From contig NZ_LMSD01000040.1 in NCBI RefSeq assembly GCF_001428045.1, forward strand, positions 1 through 59,132: a stretch of DNA of 59,132 nt, written 5' to 3'. Under the pieces are notes generated by a model, which did not search any database, was not told the origin of the DNA, and saw only the letters and a list, made by a program, of their open reading frames with translations. Below, piece by piece: positions 8,111-16,922 of the stretch. This DNA comes from Paenibacillus sp. Soil750 (GTDB lineage: Bacteria > Bacillota > Bacilli > Paenibacillales > NBRC-103111). The stretch's first letter is position 1. Each line of letters opens with the position of its first letter. A program made the position numbers and the translations under genes.

Positions 8111-9409
8111 TTAAGATGCTGAGTTTTTGACTTTGCCTTTATGCTGCTGGGATGACGCTCCCGCCCCTGGAGAGGCCAATGAGTCCAAAAACTCTTGATT
8201 CGTCTTCGTATCCGCAAGCTTCTTAATAAAGGCTTCGGTATATTCATGTGAATCATTCATGCCTTTGCGAAGTGCCCATACTTTCTCGAGCTCATCTTTG
8301 CTGAGCAATGCTTCCTCACGGCGAGTCCCTGAACGACGAATGTCAATAGCAGGGAAGATACGGCGCTCCGCCATTTTGCGATCAAGATGAAGTTCCAGAT
8401 TGCCTGTCCCTTTAAATTCTTCATAAATGACGTCATCCATACGTGAACCGGTTTCGACAAGTGCTGTAGCAAGAATAGTTAAGCTGCCGCCCTCTTCAAT
8501 GTTACGAGCAGCTCCGAAAAAACGCTTAGGACGGTGGAAAGCAGCGGGATCAACACCACCGGACAACGTCCGGCCTGAAGGCGGTACTACGAGGTTATAC
8601 GCTCTTGCTAAGCGCGTAATACTATCGAGTAGGATAACGACATCTTTCTTATGTTCAACTAAACGCATAGCCCGTTCTAGGACAAGCTCGGCGACTTTAA
8701 TATGATTCTCTGGAAGCTCATCGAAAGTTGACGCCACGACTTCACCTTTGACCGAACGCTGCATATCCGTAACTTCCTCGGGACGCTCGTCAATCAACAG
8801 AACAAATAGCTCAATCTCGGGATAATTCGTAGAAATACTGTTTGCGATTTCTTTGAGCAACAATGTTTTACCCGCTTTAGGAGGTGCCACAACAAGTCCG
8901 CGCTGACCCAATCCGACAGGGGCAAGCAAATCCATAATCCGCATTGAAATCTTGGTAGGCTCGGTTTCAAGAGTAATCCGAGTATCCGGATATAACGGCG
9001 TTAATGCGGGGAAATGCAAGCGTTCTGCAGCCGTTTCAGGCTTCTCGCCATTGACTGCTTCGACTTGGAGAAGTCCATAGTAACGCTCATTCTCCTTAGG
9101 CGGTCGACATTTCCCAGATACAATATCACCTGAGCGCAAATCAAATTTTCGAATTTGAGAGGCTGAAATATAGATATCCTCTGAGCTAGGAAGGTAATTA
9201 ATTGGACGCAAGAATCCAAATCCTTCCTGCAAAATTTCCAGAACACCTTGCATGAACAAGAATCCACTCTCTGCTGCTTGTGCACGTAAAATGGCAAAAA
9301 TGAGTTCTCTTTTCTTCAACGTACCGTAATAAGGAATCTGATGTTTCTTGGCTAGTTTATATAATTCAGTAAGCTTGAGTACTTCAAGCTCAGCAAGCTG
9401 CATGCTCAT
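8111..9409 (-). CDS. rho: Transcription termination factor Rho
   Basis: A 432-residue hexameric RNA-dependent ATPase. The N-terminal Rho_N helix bundle and cold-shock-like RNA-binding domain (about 50-125, with GFGFLRPINYLPSSEDIYIS) are followed by the RecA-like motor. Walker A is APPKAGKTLLLKE, Walker B VVILLDSITRLARAYN, and the Q and R loops are present. It has a Ser/Gly/Lys-rich C-terminal tail. Two in-frame ATGs (9409, 9403) are possible; the ribosome site (GGTGG) is weak for both. It follows murZ on the same strand. Confidence 0.96.
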   Translation of the reverse strand: MSMQLAELEVLKLTELYKLAKKHQIPYYGTLKKRELIFAILRAQAAESGFLFMQGVLEILQEGFGFLRPINYLPSSEDIYISASQIRKFDLRSGDIVSGKCRPPKENERYYGLLQVEAVNGEKPETAAERLHFPALTPLYPDTRITLETEPTKISMRIMDLLAPVGLGQRGLVVAPPKAGKTLLLKEIANSISTNYPEIELFVLLIDERPEEVTDMQRSVKGEVVASTFDELPENHIKVAELVLERAMRLVEHKKDVVILLDSITRLARAYNLVVPPSGRTLSGGVDPAAFHRPKRFFGAARNIEEGGSLTILATALVETGSRMDDVIYEEFKGTGNLELHLDRKMAERRIFPAIDIRRSGTRREEALLSKDELEKVWALRKGMNDSHEYTEAFIKKLADTKTNQEFLDSLASPGAGASSQQHKGKVKNSAS

Positions 9410-9471
9410 GTTTCAACCACCAAACTATTAAATTTTCAATTGGATTCTAGCATTGCCTGTTGTCTGGTACT

Positions 9472-10734
9472 TTATTCCTCGTTCTCACGCCAAACTTCGG
9501 CTCCTAGGGAAGATAGATTGAATACTAAATTCTCGTATCCGCGATCAATGAACTCTACACCCGACACTTCCGTAATTCCGCCTGTCATAACACTCAAACC
9601 TGCAATTACCAGAGAAGCTCCTGCGCGAAGATCCGTTGCCCTTACTTTTGCCGAGCTCAACTGCGAGCCTTCAATGATGGCGGAACGTCCTTCAACCTTC
9701 ATTTTCGCACCCATGCGTACAAGCTCTGGAATATGCTTAAAACGATTGCTATATACATGGTCAGTTAGAATACTAACACCTTTGGCTTGGCACAATAAAC
9801 TAGCCATTGGAGACTGCAGATCCGTTGCAAACCCAGGGTAAATTAATGCTTTCACATCTACACTTTCATAGATAGGCTGACCGACAATGCGAATGGATTC
9901 ATCCATTTCATAAACATGAACGCCCATTTCTTGCAACTTTGCAGTCAATGCTTCCAGGTGCTTCGGAATCACATTATCTACCGTAACATCGCCGCGCGTC
10001 GCCGCTGCAGCAATCATGTAGGTTCCCGCTTGAATACGGTCAGGGATAATGGAGTGGCGGCAGCCATGAAGCTCAGAAACCCCTTCTATACGGATCGTAT
10101 CCGTACCAGCTCCCTTGATTTTCGCACCCATCGAATTCAAAAGTGTTGCCACATCTATAATTTCAGGCTCTTTCGCCGCATTTTCAATTGTAGTTAATCC
10201 CTTAGCACGTGAAGCAGCCAGCATAATATTAATCGTAGCGCCTACGCTTGCCATATCTAAGTAAATCTTAGCGCCACGAAGTTCCTTAGCACGAATATGA
10301 AGGGCTCCGTTTTCGTTACTTACCACAGCGCCTAGTGCTTCAAATCCTTTAATGTGAAGATCGATCGGACGCGGTTCGAAATTACAACCACCTGGAAGAC
10401 CAATCGTTGCCTCACCAAATCTACCCAGAAGAGCACCCATCAAATAATAGGAAGCGCGGAGCTTCTTCACTTTGCCATTCGGCATAGCCATAGGTTTCAT
10501 ATGAGTCGGATCAATCGTCATCCGATCTTCATTCCAATCAATTGTTGCTCCTAAATCAGTCAAAATTTCTGTATATATAGCCACATCGCTTAAATGTGGA
10601 AGATTATCCAACGTTACTGGTGTTTCTGCAAGTACTGCGGCTGGAATAAGTGCAATGGCACTATTCTTTGCTCCACTAATCTGAACCGTTCCCCGTAGTG
10701 GGCGTCCACCAACCACCATTAATTTCTCCAACAT
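9472..10734 (-). CDS. murA: UDP-N-acetylglucosamine 1-carboxyvinyltransferase (MurZ-type MurA)
   Basis: A 420-residue enzyme that transfers enolpyruvate from PEP to UDP-GlcNAc, the first committed step of peptidoglycan synthesis. The PEP-binding cysteine loop is LPGGCNFEPRPIDLH, and the N-terminal GAKNSA is intact. Sequence and position (between fba and rho) match the second Bacillus paralogue MurZ rather than the MurAA gene, so another copy is expected elsewhere. It starts behind AGGGGGAG. The 230 bases between it and fba hold nothing I recognise. Confidence 0.95.
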   Translation of the reverse strand: MLEKLMVVGGRPLRGTVQISGAKNSAIALIPAAVLAETPVTLDNLPHLSDVAIYTEILTDLGATIDWNEDRMTIDPTHMKPMAMPNGKVKKLRASYYLMGALLGRFGEATIGLPGGCNFEPRPIDLHIKGFEALGAVVSNENGALHIRAKELRGAKIYLDMASVGATINIMLAASRAKGLTTIENAAKEPEIIDVATLLNSMGAKIKGAGTDTIRIEGVSELHGCRHSIIPDRIQAGTYMIAAAATRGDVTVDNVIPKHLEALTAKLQEMGVHVYEMDESIRIVGQPIYESVDVKALIYPGFATDLQSPMASLLCQAKGVSILTDHVYSNRFKHIPELVRMGAKMKVEGRSAIIEGSQLSSAKVRATDLRAGASLVIAGLSVMTGGITEVSGVEFIDRGYENLVFNLSSLGAEVWRENEE

Positions 10735-10965
10735 ACTTCTCCCCCTAAACCAGGTGCCTTCTCACTAACGTTAATCAACAAATCCGACTAAATCACACAA
10801 CTATTCGACGAAAATCCACAAAATAAGGAAGTAAATGATGAGTGCGAGGTAAAATACAACAAATAGAAGAAGGAAACGCCCGCAATGACACAGACAGACG
10901 GCAACGATTGTCGACCATCCATCTGTGTATTACTGCATTTCCTATCCTGTCTATACAATTTGGAA

Positions 10966-11820
10966 TTAAGCTTGGTTGCTGCTTCCGAACAATTGAATTT
11001 TGGATTTTACTACTTCGATCATAGCGCTACGAGCTGGGGTTAGATATTTACGAGGATCATAAATTTTAGCATCTTTATTCAGAGCTGCGCGGATGCTTTC
11101 TGTGCATGCCACTTGGTTCTCTGTGTTCACGTTGATTTTGCCAACGCCTGCTGCAATTGATTTACGGATCATTTCGTCTGGAACGCCGGATCCGCCGTGC
11201 AATACAACTGGAACTGGGATCGCTTTGGAAACTGCTTCAATAATATCAAAGTGAATGTTAGGCTCGCCTGCGTACATACCATGTGCAGTACCTACTGCGA
11301 TTGCCAAACAATCCACGCCTGTTTCTTCGTAGAAACGAATTGCTTCTTCTGGTTTTGCAAGGTTAGCGTGCTCTTCATCAACGGAAATGTCATCCTCAAC
11401 GCCACCGATTGTTCCAAGCTCACCCTCAACGGATACGCCCATAGCACGAGCAGCTTTAACAACTTCTTTCGTCAAACGAATGTTTTCTTCGAAAGAATAG
11501 TGGGAACCATCGAACATAACGGAGCTGAATCCTGCACGGATACATTTCATTGCTACTTCAAACGAACTACCATGGTCTAAGTGCAATGCGATCGGAAGAC
11601 CGGATTTCTTAGCTGCTGCTTCTGCAATAGCTACTGTAAACTCGATGCCCATATATTTCAGTGCGCCTTCGCTAACACCATAAATGAACGGGGAGTTCAG
11701 TTCGATTGCTGCTTCCACAATCGCTTGAGCAAACTCAAGATTGTTCATGTTAAATTGACCAACCGCGTATTTCCCTGCTTTTGCCTTAGGTAAAAATTCA
11801 TTCATTGAAACCAATGCCAT
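10966..11820 (-). CDS. fba: Class II fructose-1,6-bisphosphate aldolase
   Basis: A 284-residue zinc-dependent aldolase of glycolysis and gluconeogenesis, cleaving fructose-1,6-bisphosphate to DHAP and glyceraldehyde-3-phosphate. The metal and substrate motifs are visible: HLDHGSS (zinc His and catalytic Asp), EGELGTIGG, AHGMY and LHGGSGVPDE. Length is that of FbaA. It starts behind TAGGAGGAAG. It lies between spo0F and murZ as in B. subtilis, where a transaldolase gene sits on the other side; none is seen here. Confidence 0.96.
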   Translation of the reverse strand: MALVSMNEFLPKAKAGKYAVGQFNMNNLEFAQAIVEAAIELNSPFIYGVSEGALKYMGIEFTVAIAEAAAKKSGLPIALHLDHGSSFEVAMKCIRAGFSSVMFDGSHYSFEENIRLTKEVVKAARAMGVSVEGELGTIGGVEDDISVDEEHANLAKPEEAIRFYEETGVDCLAIAVGTAHGMYAGEPNIHFDIIEAVSKAIPVPVVLHGGSGVPDEMIRKSIAAGVGKINVNTENQVACTESIRAALNKDAKIYDPRKYLTPARSAMIEVVKSKIQLFGSSNQA

Positions 11821-11935
11821 GTTTCTCTTCCTCCTAGAACCTCTTTAGTAGATGCGCATACCGCTCTCTGTTCATACCTGAGTTATTATAGCACATAACT
11901 TTTCAAATGATAACCAAGCCTTCATTTTTCCAAAA

Positions 11936-11961
11936 CAAAAAAAGACCCTATGACTAGGATC
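11936..11961 (-). terminator. Terminator overlapping the spo0F stop codon
   Basis: On the minus strand GATCCTA-GTCA-TAGGGTC (11944-11961) forms a 7-bp stem followed by eight T. The spo0F stop codon (11954-11956) lies inside the hairpin, so translation termination and transcription termination are physically coupled. Confidence 0.8.
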
Positions 11962-12346
11962 CTACTGCGAAACCACTGCTGGATTCATTATTTAATTGCA
12001 TATTCACAGCCAAGCGCAGCTCATCAATATCAAATGGCTTCGTAAAATGCATGATCGCACCTAAATCTGTCGCTTCTTTGATCATATCTAGCTCACCATA
12101 AGCCGTCATCATGATGACTTTGATTGAAACATCAATTTCTTTCACATGTTTCAAAATATCAAGTCCGTCCATACCAGGAATCTTCATGTCCAGTAGTATG
12201 AGATCAGGCGAAACATTTCTCACGATTTCCAAGGCCAACTTGCCATTGGAGGCTTGATAGGTATCATACCCTTCGTTACTGAACACTTCCATGAGGAGTA
12301 CACGAATTCCATTTTGATCATCCACTACCAACACTTTTTTCTTCAT
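11954..12346 (-). CDS. spo0F: Sporulation phosphorelay response regulator Spo0F
   Basis: A 130-residue stand-alone receiver domain that relays phosphate from sporulation kinases to Spo0B and then Spo0A. The acidic pair (VVDDQNGIR), phospho-acceptor Asp (LILLDMKIPGMDG, about residue 55), Thr (MMTAYGE) and Lys (FTKPFD) are all present. There is no output domain, as in Spo0F. The start is ATG 12346; the upstream GTG/TTG frame extension lacks a ribosome site. A sigma-H-type promoter precedes it. Position beside pyrG and fba matches B. subtilis. Confidence 0.93.
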   Translation of the reverse strand: MKKKVLVVDDQNGIRVLLMEVFSNEGYDTYQASNGKLALEIVRNVSPDLILLDMKIPGMDGLDILKHVKEIDVSIKVIMMTAYGELDMIKEATDLGAIMHFTKPFDIDELRLAVNMQLNNESSSGFAVGS

Positions 12347-12399
12347 CAGCCAAGTCCCCTCCCGAAAACGAATAACAAGTTCCAAACCTATAAGTCAAG

Positions 12400-12428
12400 A
12401 TATTCGCTATTCATTTTCGTATTCCTTC
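12400..12428 (-). promoter_or_regulatory. Sigma-H-type promoter of spo0F
   Basis: On the minus strand GAAGGAATA (12420-12428), an 11-base spacer and AGCGAATAT (12400-12408) match the sigma-H consensus (RnAGGAWWW, 11-12 bases, RnnGAATWW) at every defined position. B. subtilis spo0F is known to use a sigma-H promoter. No clear Spo0A box (TGTCGAA) is seen nearby. Confidence 0.8.
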
Positions 12429-12509
12429 CGAGGAGAGCATTTATTTTGAAAAGTTTTACATAAAAGTTGATTATCAGGAGAGAGATTCCTGCATCCGCAA
12501 CGTGAAATT

Positions 12510-14111
12510 TTAACGAGCGATCAATTGTGCAGCTTTCACGAATTCACGGAAAAGTGGCTGCGGACGGTTCGGACGGGACGTAAATTCCGGGTGGAATTGT
12601 ACAGCCAAGAACCAAGGGTGTCCAGGAAGCTCCACCATTTCAACCAGACGCCCATCTGGTGATGTACCAGAAATACGCAGACCAGCAGATTCAACCAATT
12701 CGCGGTATTCATTATTAAATTCGTACCGGTGACGATGTCTTTCGTAAACTAACTCATCATTATACGTAGTCGCAGCAAGTGAACCAGGCGTCAATTTACA
12801 AGGGTATAGACCTAAACGCATCGTTCCGCCTAGATTCTCAATATCCTTCTGCTCTGGCAATAGATCAATTACTGGATATGCTGTTGTTGGATTAATCTCG
12901 GAACTATTCGCGCCGTCCAATCCACAAACAGAACGTGCGTACTCGATAACAGCGACCTGCATCCCCAAACAAATACCGAAGAACGGAATTTCTTTCTCAC
13001 GCGCATAACGAATTGCAGCTACTTTCCCTTCAATCCCGCGATCACCAAATCCACCTGGTACAAGGATACCTTGTACACCAGAAAGCAGTGAATGCACATT
13101 ATGATCGTAGATGTCTTCTGCATTGACCCAACGGATATCAATTTCAGAGTCATTGTCGATACCTGCGTGTCCAAGTGCTTCAACAATACTAAGATAAGCA
13201 TCATGAAGCGCTACGTACTTCCCTACGATGGCGATCTCGGTCTTCTTCGTTAAGGATTTCACCTTGCGAACAAGACTTTCCCATTCTGTCATATCGGGTT
13301 GATTCGTTGAAAGCTTCAAGTGATTCACGACATAATCATCAAGACCTTGCTCACGAAGCATCATTGGTACTTCATACAACGTCTCCGCATCTTTACATTC
13401 AATAACAGCAGCTGGATCGATATCACAGAACAAAGCGAGCTTTCGCTTCATATCTTCTGTCAAAGAATGTTCCGTACGACAAACAATCACATGCGGTTGA
13501 ATACCAAGGCCGCGTAGTTCTTTAACGCTATGCTGCGTTGGTTTTGTTTTGACTTCACCAGCAGCTTTGATATAAGGAATCAACGTAACGTGAATGTACA
13601 TAACATTCTCGCGACCGATATCATTTTTCATTTGACGAATCGCTTCTAGGAATGGCAAACTCTCGATATCCCCGACAGTACCACCGATCTCAGTGATAAC
13701 CACATCGGACCCAGCTTCACGACCTGCGCGAATAACACGTTCTTTAATTTCATTCGTAATGTGAGGGATAACCTGTACAGTTCCGCCTAGGTATTCGCCT
13801 CTGCGCTCTTTGGTAATAACAGAGGAATACACTTTCCCTGATGTCACGTTCGAGCTTTTGGACAAGTTAATGTCGATAAAACGCTCATAATGACCCAAAT
13901 CCAAATCCGTTTCTGCACCATCATCGGTTACGAAAACTTCCCCATGTTGGTAAGGACTCATGGTTCCTGGGTCCACGTTAATGTAAGGATCGAACTTCTG
14001 GATCGTAACTTTCAAACCTCTGTTCTTGAGCAGTCTTCCTAAGGAAGCTGCGGTAATTCCTTTGCCAAGGGATGAAACTACGCCTCCCGTAACGAAAATG
14101 TATTTTGTCAC
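12510..14111 (-). CDS. pyrG: CTP synthase
   Basis: A 533-residue enzyme that makes CTP from UTP, ATP and glutamine. The N-terminal synthase domain begins VTKYIFVTGGVVSSLGKG (P loop), and the C-terminal class I glutamine amidotransferase has the nucleophile GICLGMQ and the HPEF histidine-glutamate pair. The start is a GTG at 14111 with AAGGAGG exactly eight bases upstream; the longer open frame is leader sequence. Expression is probably set by a CTP-sensing attenuator in the 290-base leader, described separately. Confidence 0.96.
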   Translation of the reverse strand: MTKYIFVTGGVVSSLGKGITAASLGRLLKNRGLKVTIQKFDPYINVDPGTMSPYQHGEVFVTDDGAETDLDLGHYERFIDINLSKSSNVTSGKVYSSVITKERRGEYLGGTVQVIPHITNEIKERVIRAGREAGSDVVITEIGGTVGDIESLPFLEAIRQMKNDIGRENVMYIHVTLIPYIKAAGEVKTKPTQHSVKELRGLGIQPHVIVCRTEHSLTEDMKRKLALFCDIDPAAVIECKDAETLYEVPMMLREQGLDDYVVNHLKLSTNQPDMTEWESLVRKVKSLTKKTEIAIVGKYVALHDAYLSIVEALGHAGIDNDSEIDIRWVNAEDIYDHNVHSLLSGVQGILVPGGFGDRGIEGKVAAIRYAREKEIPFFGICLGMQVAVIEYARSVCGLDGANSSEINPTTAYPVIDLLPEQKDIENLGGTMRLGLYPCKLTPGSLAATTYNDELVYERHRHRYEFNNEYRELVESAGLRISGTSPDGRLVEMVELPGHPWFLAVQFHPEFTSRPNRPQPLFREFVKAAQLIAR

Positions 14112-14321
14112 TATGTACGCCTCCTTATAGTTGTAAGCATCCGCTTTAGATTTTCGCCAGGCTACTGGCATCGTTATAACATGAAGATAAGTGTAAAAAG
14201 GTGCTAGAAAACTGGCTTCATCAGCATAAGCTCTTGGGTGTCGCCAGAACAAAGGTGTAATAGCATTAGCTTCTGCTAAATAAGTGTTTTCATGAACAAA
14301 TCACAAAAAAAAAGCGCAAAA

Positions 14322-14361
14322 AAACAAAAAAAGTGACACCCGTAGTGACGGGGCACTTTTT
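14322..14361 (-). promoter_or_regulatory. pyrG attenuator terminator (CTP-responsive leader)
   Basis: On the minus strand AAAAAGTG..CCCGT and ACGGG..CACTTTTT form a strong stem followed by a T-run. It lies about 40 bases after the pyrG start site. Its 5' arm includes AAAGTGCCCC, which could pair with extra G residues added to the 5' GGGCUUU end of the transcript. In B. subtilis, slippage at GGGC when CTP is low adds Gs that disrupt just such a terminator. It also ends rpoE transcripts that read this far. Confidence 0.8.
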
Positions 14362-14398
14362 GAACGCATGCGCGAATTGTTAAGATTCTTTTAAAGCC

Positions 14399-14436
14399 CA
14401 TGCAATAGTTTACTCTGAACGTATAGGGACTGTCAA
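14399..14436 (-). promoter_or_regulatory. pyrG promoter with GGGC initiation site
   Basis: On the minus strand TTGACA (14431-14436), an 18-base spacer and TAAACT (14407-14412) precede a predicted start at 14399. The transcript would then begin GGGCUUU, the run of G before the first C needed for CTP-dependent reiterative transcription. Confidence 0.8.
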
Positions 14437-14442
14437 GACAAG

Positions 14443-15024
14443 TTATTTGTCGTCGTCTTCGTCGTCTTCATCCAAATCTTCTTCATCCTCATCGGAATCC
14501 AAATCATCTGCGTCATCCTCAGTATCATCGCTCTCTTCAATACCCGCTTCGCCGAGATCCTCTTCGATTTCTTCATCTTCGAAGAATTCAGTATCCTCTT
14601 CCGCTTCTTCTTCCTCTTCGGTTTCGGTACCAAATGCATCGTACTCGTCTTCTTCTGCGTATGTATCTTCTTCTTCCGCATAGACGTCTTCATCCAGATC
14701 ATCATCTTCATCGTTGATAATTCTAGGACGCTTCGCATTCCCAACCGCATCGTCGGATTTCTCAACTGGATACCAACGCTTCAAGCCCCATAGGTTCGTA
14801 CCTACACAAGCAAAACGACCATCGATGTTGATTTCCGTATATAGTTGGGCAATCACATTCATGACATTATCTTCAGAAAGCCCTTTTATTTTAGCAATTT
14901 CAGCCATAAGTTCTCGGTAGTAAAACGGCGTATTCGCCGACTTCAGCAATTCGAACGCCAAATCCACCATGGGCATTTCGCGTGCTTGCTCTGTGGTGAT
15001 TTTGAGTGTATATTCGCTGCTCAT
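14443..15024 (-). CDS. rpoE: RNA polymerase delta subunit
   Basis: A 193-residue protein found only in Firmicutes. The N-terminal 95 residues form the HARE-HTH domain (MVDLAFELLKSANTPFYYRELMAEIAKIKGLS). The remaining half is an unstructured tail made almost wholly of Asp and Glu. Delta promotes polymerase recycling and release from nucleic acid. The acidic tail creates a spurious poly-serine reading frame on the other strand. It lies upstream of pyrG as in B. subtilis. Confidence 0.94.
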   Translation of the reverse strand: MSSEYTLKITTEQAREMPMVDLAFELLKSANTPFYYRELMAEIAKIKGLSEDNVMNVIAQLYTEINIDGRFACVGTNLWGLKRWYPVEKSDDAVGNAKRPRIINDEDDDLDEDVYAEEEDTYAEEDEYDAFGTETEEEEEAEEDTEFFEDEEIEEDLGEAGIEESDDTEDDADDLDSDEDEEDLDEDDEDDDK

Positions 15025-15252
15025 CTAAGGCACATCCTTTTCGATCATTTCTTGACTACGTTATCTACCATAACCAATATCTCCATTAAGTAAAACCTAT
15101 TTTTTCTAAAATTGCAACTACCCCACAATAAACGTCTATTCCGGCCGGCTTGGACGGATGCGTTTATCCAAAAATATAGGCGAATTCGTATGTAAAACAT
15201 CTAAATTCTATATTTCACACTAAACGGCTGCCTAGTATCTAAAAACACCCCA

Positions 15253-15419
15253 TAAAAAGGAATACAGGCGAAGGTCCCCCTTCGCCTGCGACTGTACCCA
15301 AAGGAACCGCTTGCTGATGAACAGCAGTCGTTTCCACTACCTGAGAAAGAGACACTCCTGCCCGCGCCTCTCTATGTATCCTATGTTGAACCTACGCATC
15401 TGACACGGCCCTGCACCCA
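15253..15419 (-). ncRNA. Candidate structured small RNA
   Basis: No protein is encoded here, yet the minus strand is rich in secondary structure. It ends with a perfect 10-bp hairpin (CAGGCGAAGG/CCTTCGCCTG, 15265-15288) followed by TATTCCTTTTT, a plausible terminator. Upstream there is a second hairpin (TGCTG/CAGCA inside GGAAAC/GGTTCC) and an alternative CGACTG/CAGTCG pairing. A TATAGA -10 box (15426-15431) would start the RNA near 15419, and its UGCAGG could pair with CCUGUA at the 3' end. Length (about 167) and closed shape loosely recall 6S RNA, but I cannot assign a family. It could also be a leader of rpoE, 230 bases on. Confidence 0.45.
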
Positions 15420-15441
15420 TTTATTTCTATAAGTGCGTTTT

Positions 15442-15600
15442 AAAAAGTCTGTATTTCAGCACCGAGAAGATTGAAAGAAGCTAGGGAATGAGGAGCGGAA
15501 CGTAGTAAAAGCTACGTGAGCACCGGAATTTCCGGCTGAATTCAATATTTGATGTCGAATACGCATCTTGGACTACTTCGTGATCAAAATTGGACTTTTT
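15442..15600. repeat. Intergenic repeat-like element with inverted ends
   Basis: The stretch is bounded by AAAAAGTC (15442-15449) and its exact inverse GACTTTTT (15593-15600). Inside are two hairpins: ACGTAG...CTACGT (about 15500-15516) and the palindrome CCGGAATTTCCGG. There is no open frame. The layout is that of a small non-autonomous mobile or palindromic element. Only one copy is in this window, so its repeat status is inferred from structure and a general impression of such sequences in Paenibacillus. Confidence 0.5.
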
Positions 15601-15697
15601 GACAACCTCTATAAAGGCGATGACACGGTCAAGTACGATGACCTGTACATAAGATAGGGGAGATAATGATTATATGCTGTAACGGGGGGATGGCACG
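15601..15697. other. Upstream region of the subtilase gene
   Basis: Apart from the candidate RNA and the repeat element, the 673-base gap between rpoE and the subtilase holds nothing I recognise. No convincing sigma-A promoter for the subtilase could be picked; the GGGGGG run before its ATG serves as ribosome site. Confidence 0.5.
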
Positions 15698-16864
15698 ATG
15701 GATACAGCCACCTTTCTTCATCTGCTTCATGAAGATCTAGGTCTTACTAAACAAACAGCTAGAAAGCACCTTATCCATTTCACCTCAAAGACAGATTACT
15801 TTGCCTGCAAATCAGAGCTCCTACGCTTGACGTCTGAACTCCCCAGACTATCCCTGGTTCTGCCTCTAGACATTATCTACGCCTTTTCTTGTACATTGTG
15901 TCCGGATACAAAACTCAGAAGCTTTTCAAGCACCACACGTATCGAAGCGGATACGAAATTAATCATAAATAAACTTAAAGGTAGAAAGACTGTACCGAAA
16001 CGAGCTACTATTCTATCCAACTCACGTACACGCACCATTCCTTGGGGAGTTGATCAAATCGGTGCTCCTGAGATCTGGAGCAAATCTGTCGGAAAAAATA
16101 TTCACATCGGCGTCATCGATACTGGTATCGACTATAAGCACCCTGATTTGCAAAACTCGATCTCCCATGGCATCAACTTATTAAATCGCAGGCTCATGCC
16201 CCATGATGATAACGGGCATGGCACACACATCGCGGGCACCATCGCGGCAACAGGCCGTAATTCCGGTATTATTGGTGTAGCTCCCCGAGCGATTATTCAT
16301 CCCGTTAAAGCTTTTGATCAAAATGGAAGCGCCTATGTATCTGATATTATCGCCGGTATAGATTGGTGCGTCCAAAACGACCTTGATATTATTAATATGA
16401 GTTTCGGTATGAAGACGTACAATCCTGCTCTGGAGCAAGCGGTTTTGAACGCTTACTACCGAGGGAAGGTTATTGTAGCCTCCTCTGGTAATGATGGCCG
16501 GAAGAAAACCATTGATTACCCTGCTCGGTTTCCCCACGTTGTCTCCGTAGGCGCCACAACTCGAACAGGGCGGATTGCTCCTTTCAGCAATCGCGGAGCA
16601 CAAATCGACATCTATGCGCCTGGTGAGCGCGTGTATTCGGCTTGGATCGGCGGCAAATATAACGAGCTCAGCGGCACGTCGATGGCGACGGCGCATGTAA
16701 GCGGCGTTATCGCCTTAATGCTTGCCATGCGCGCCATGTCGCCGCAGCAGATCAAAAACGCGCTGCGCCGCTGCGCGTTCCCGCTGAGCAAGCGCCCGAA
16801 CGCCCGGTGGCAGCCCGGGCAATTGAACGCCCAGCGGGCGATCCGCGCGGCGGGGCAAGAATAG
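15698..16864 (+). CDS. Subtilisin-like serine protease (S8)
   Basis: A 388-residue subtilase with an intact catalytic triad: Asp in HIGVIDTGIDYKHPDL, His in NGHGTHIAGTIAA and Ser in SGTSMATAHVSG. The oxyanion Asn lies in ASSGNDG. The first 110 residues are a helical N-terminal region without a recognisable signal peptide, so it may be an intracellular or atypically exported protease. Composition turns strongly GC-rich over the last 80 codons (CGC/GCG-rich) compared with the first part, which suggests a patchwork origin. Its ribosome site is GGGGGG. Confidence 0.9.
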   Translation: MDTATFLHLLHEDLGLTKQTARKHLIHFTSKTDYFACKSELLRLTSELPRLSLVLPLDIIYAFSCTLCPDTKLRSFSSTTRIEADTKLIINKLKGRKTVPKRATILSNSRTRTIPWGVDQIGAPEIWSKSVGKNIHIGVIDTGIDYKHPDLQNSISHGINLLNRRLMPHDDNGHGTHIAGTIAATGRNSGIIGVAPRAIIHPVKAFDQNGSAYVSDIIAGIDWCVQNDLDIINMSFGMKTYNPALEQAVLNAYYRGKVIVASSGNDGRKKTIDYPARFPHVVSVGATTRTGRIAPFSNRGAQIDIYAPGERVYSAWIGGKYNELSGTSMATAHVSGVIALMLAMRAMSPQQIKNALRRCAFPLSKRPNARWQPGQLNAQRAIRAAGQE

Positions 16865-16922
16865 CTGGCGCTGCCGCAGCGCCTAGCCAGTTTAAGCGCA
16901 GAGCGTACCTCCTGCGCTTAGA

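Noticed and set aside
12476..12490. CAGGA/TCCTG hairpin as a pyrG terminator
   Set aside because: Only a 5-bp stem with no T-run; too weak to call.
14447..14683. Poly-serine open frame on the plus strand
   Set aside because: It is the antisense reading of the Asp/Glu-rich tail of the RNA polymerase delta subunit; there is no ribosome site.
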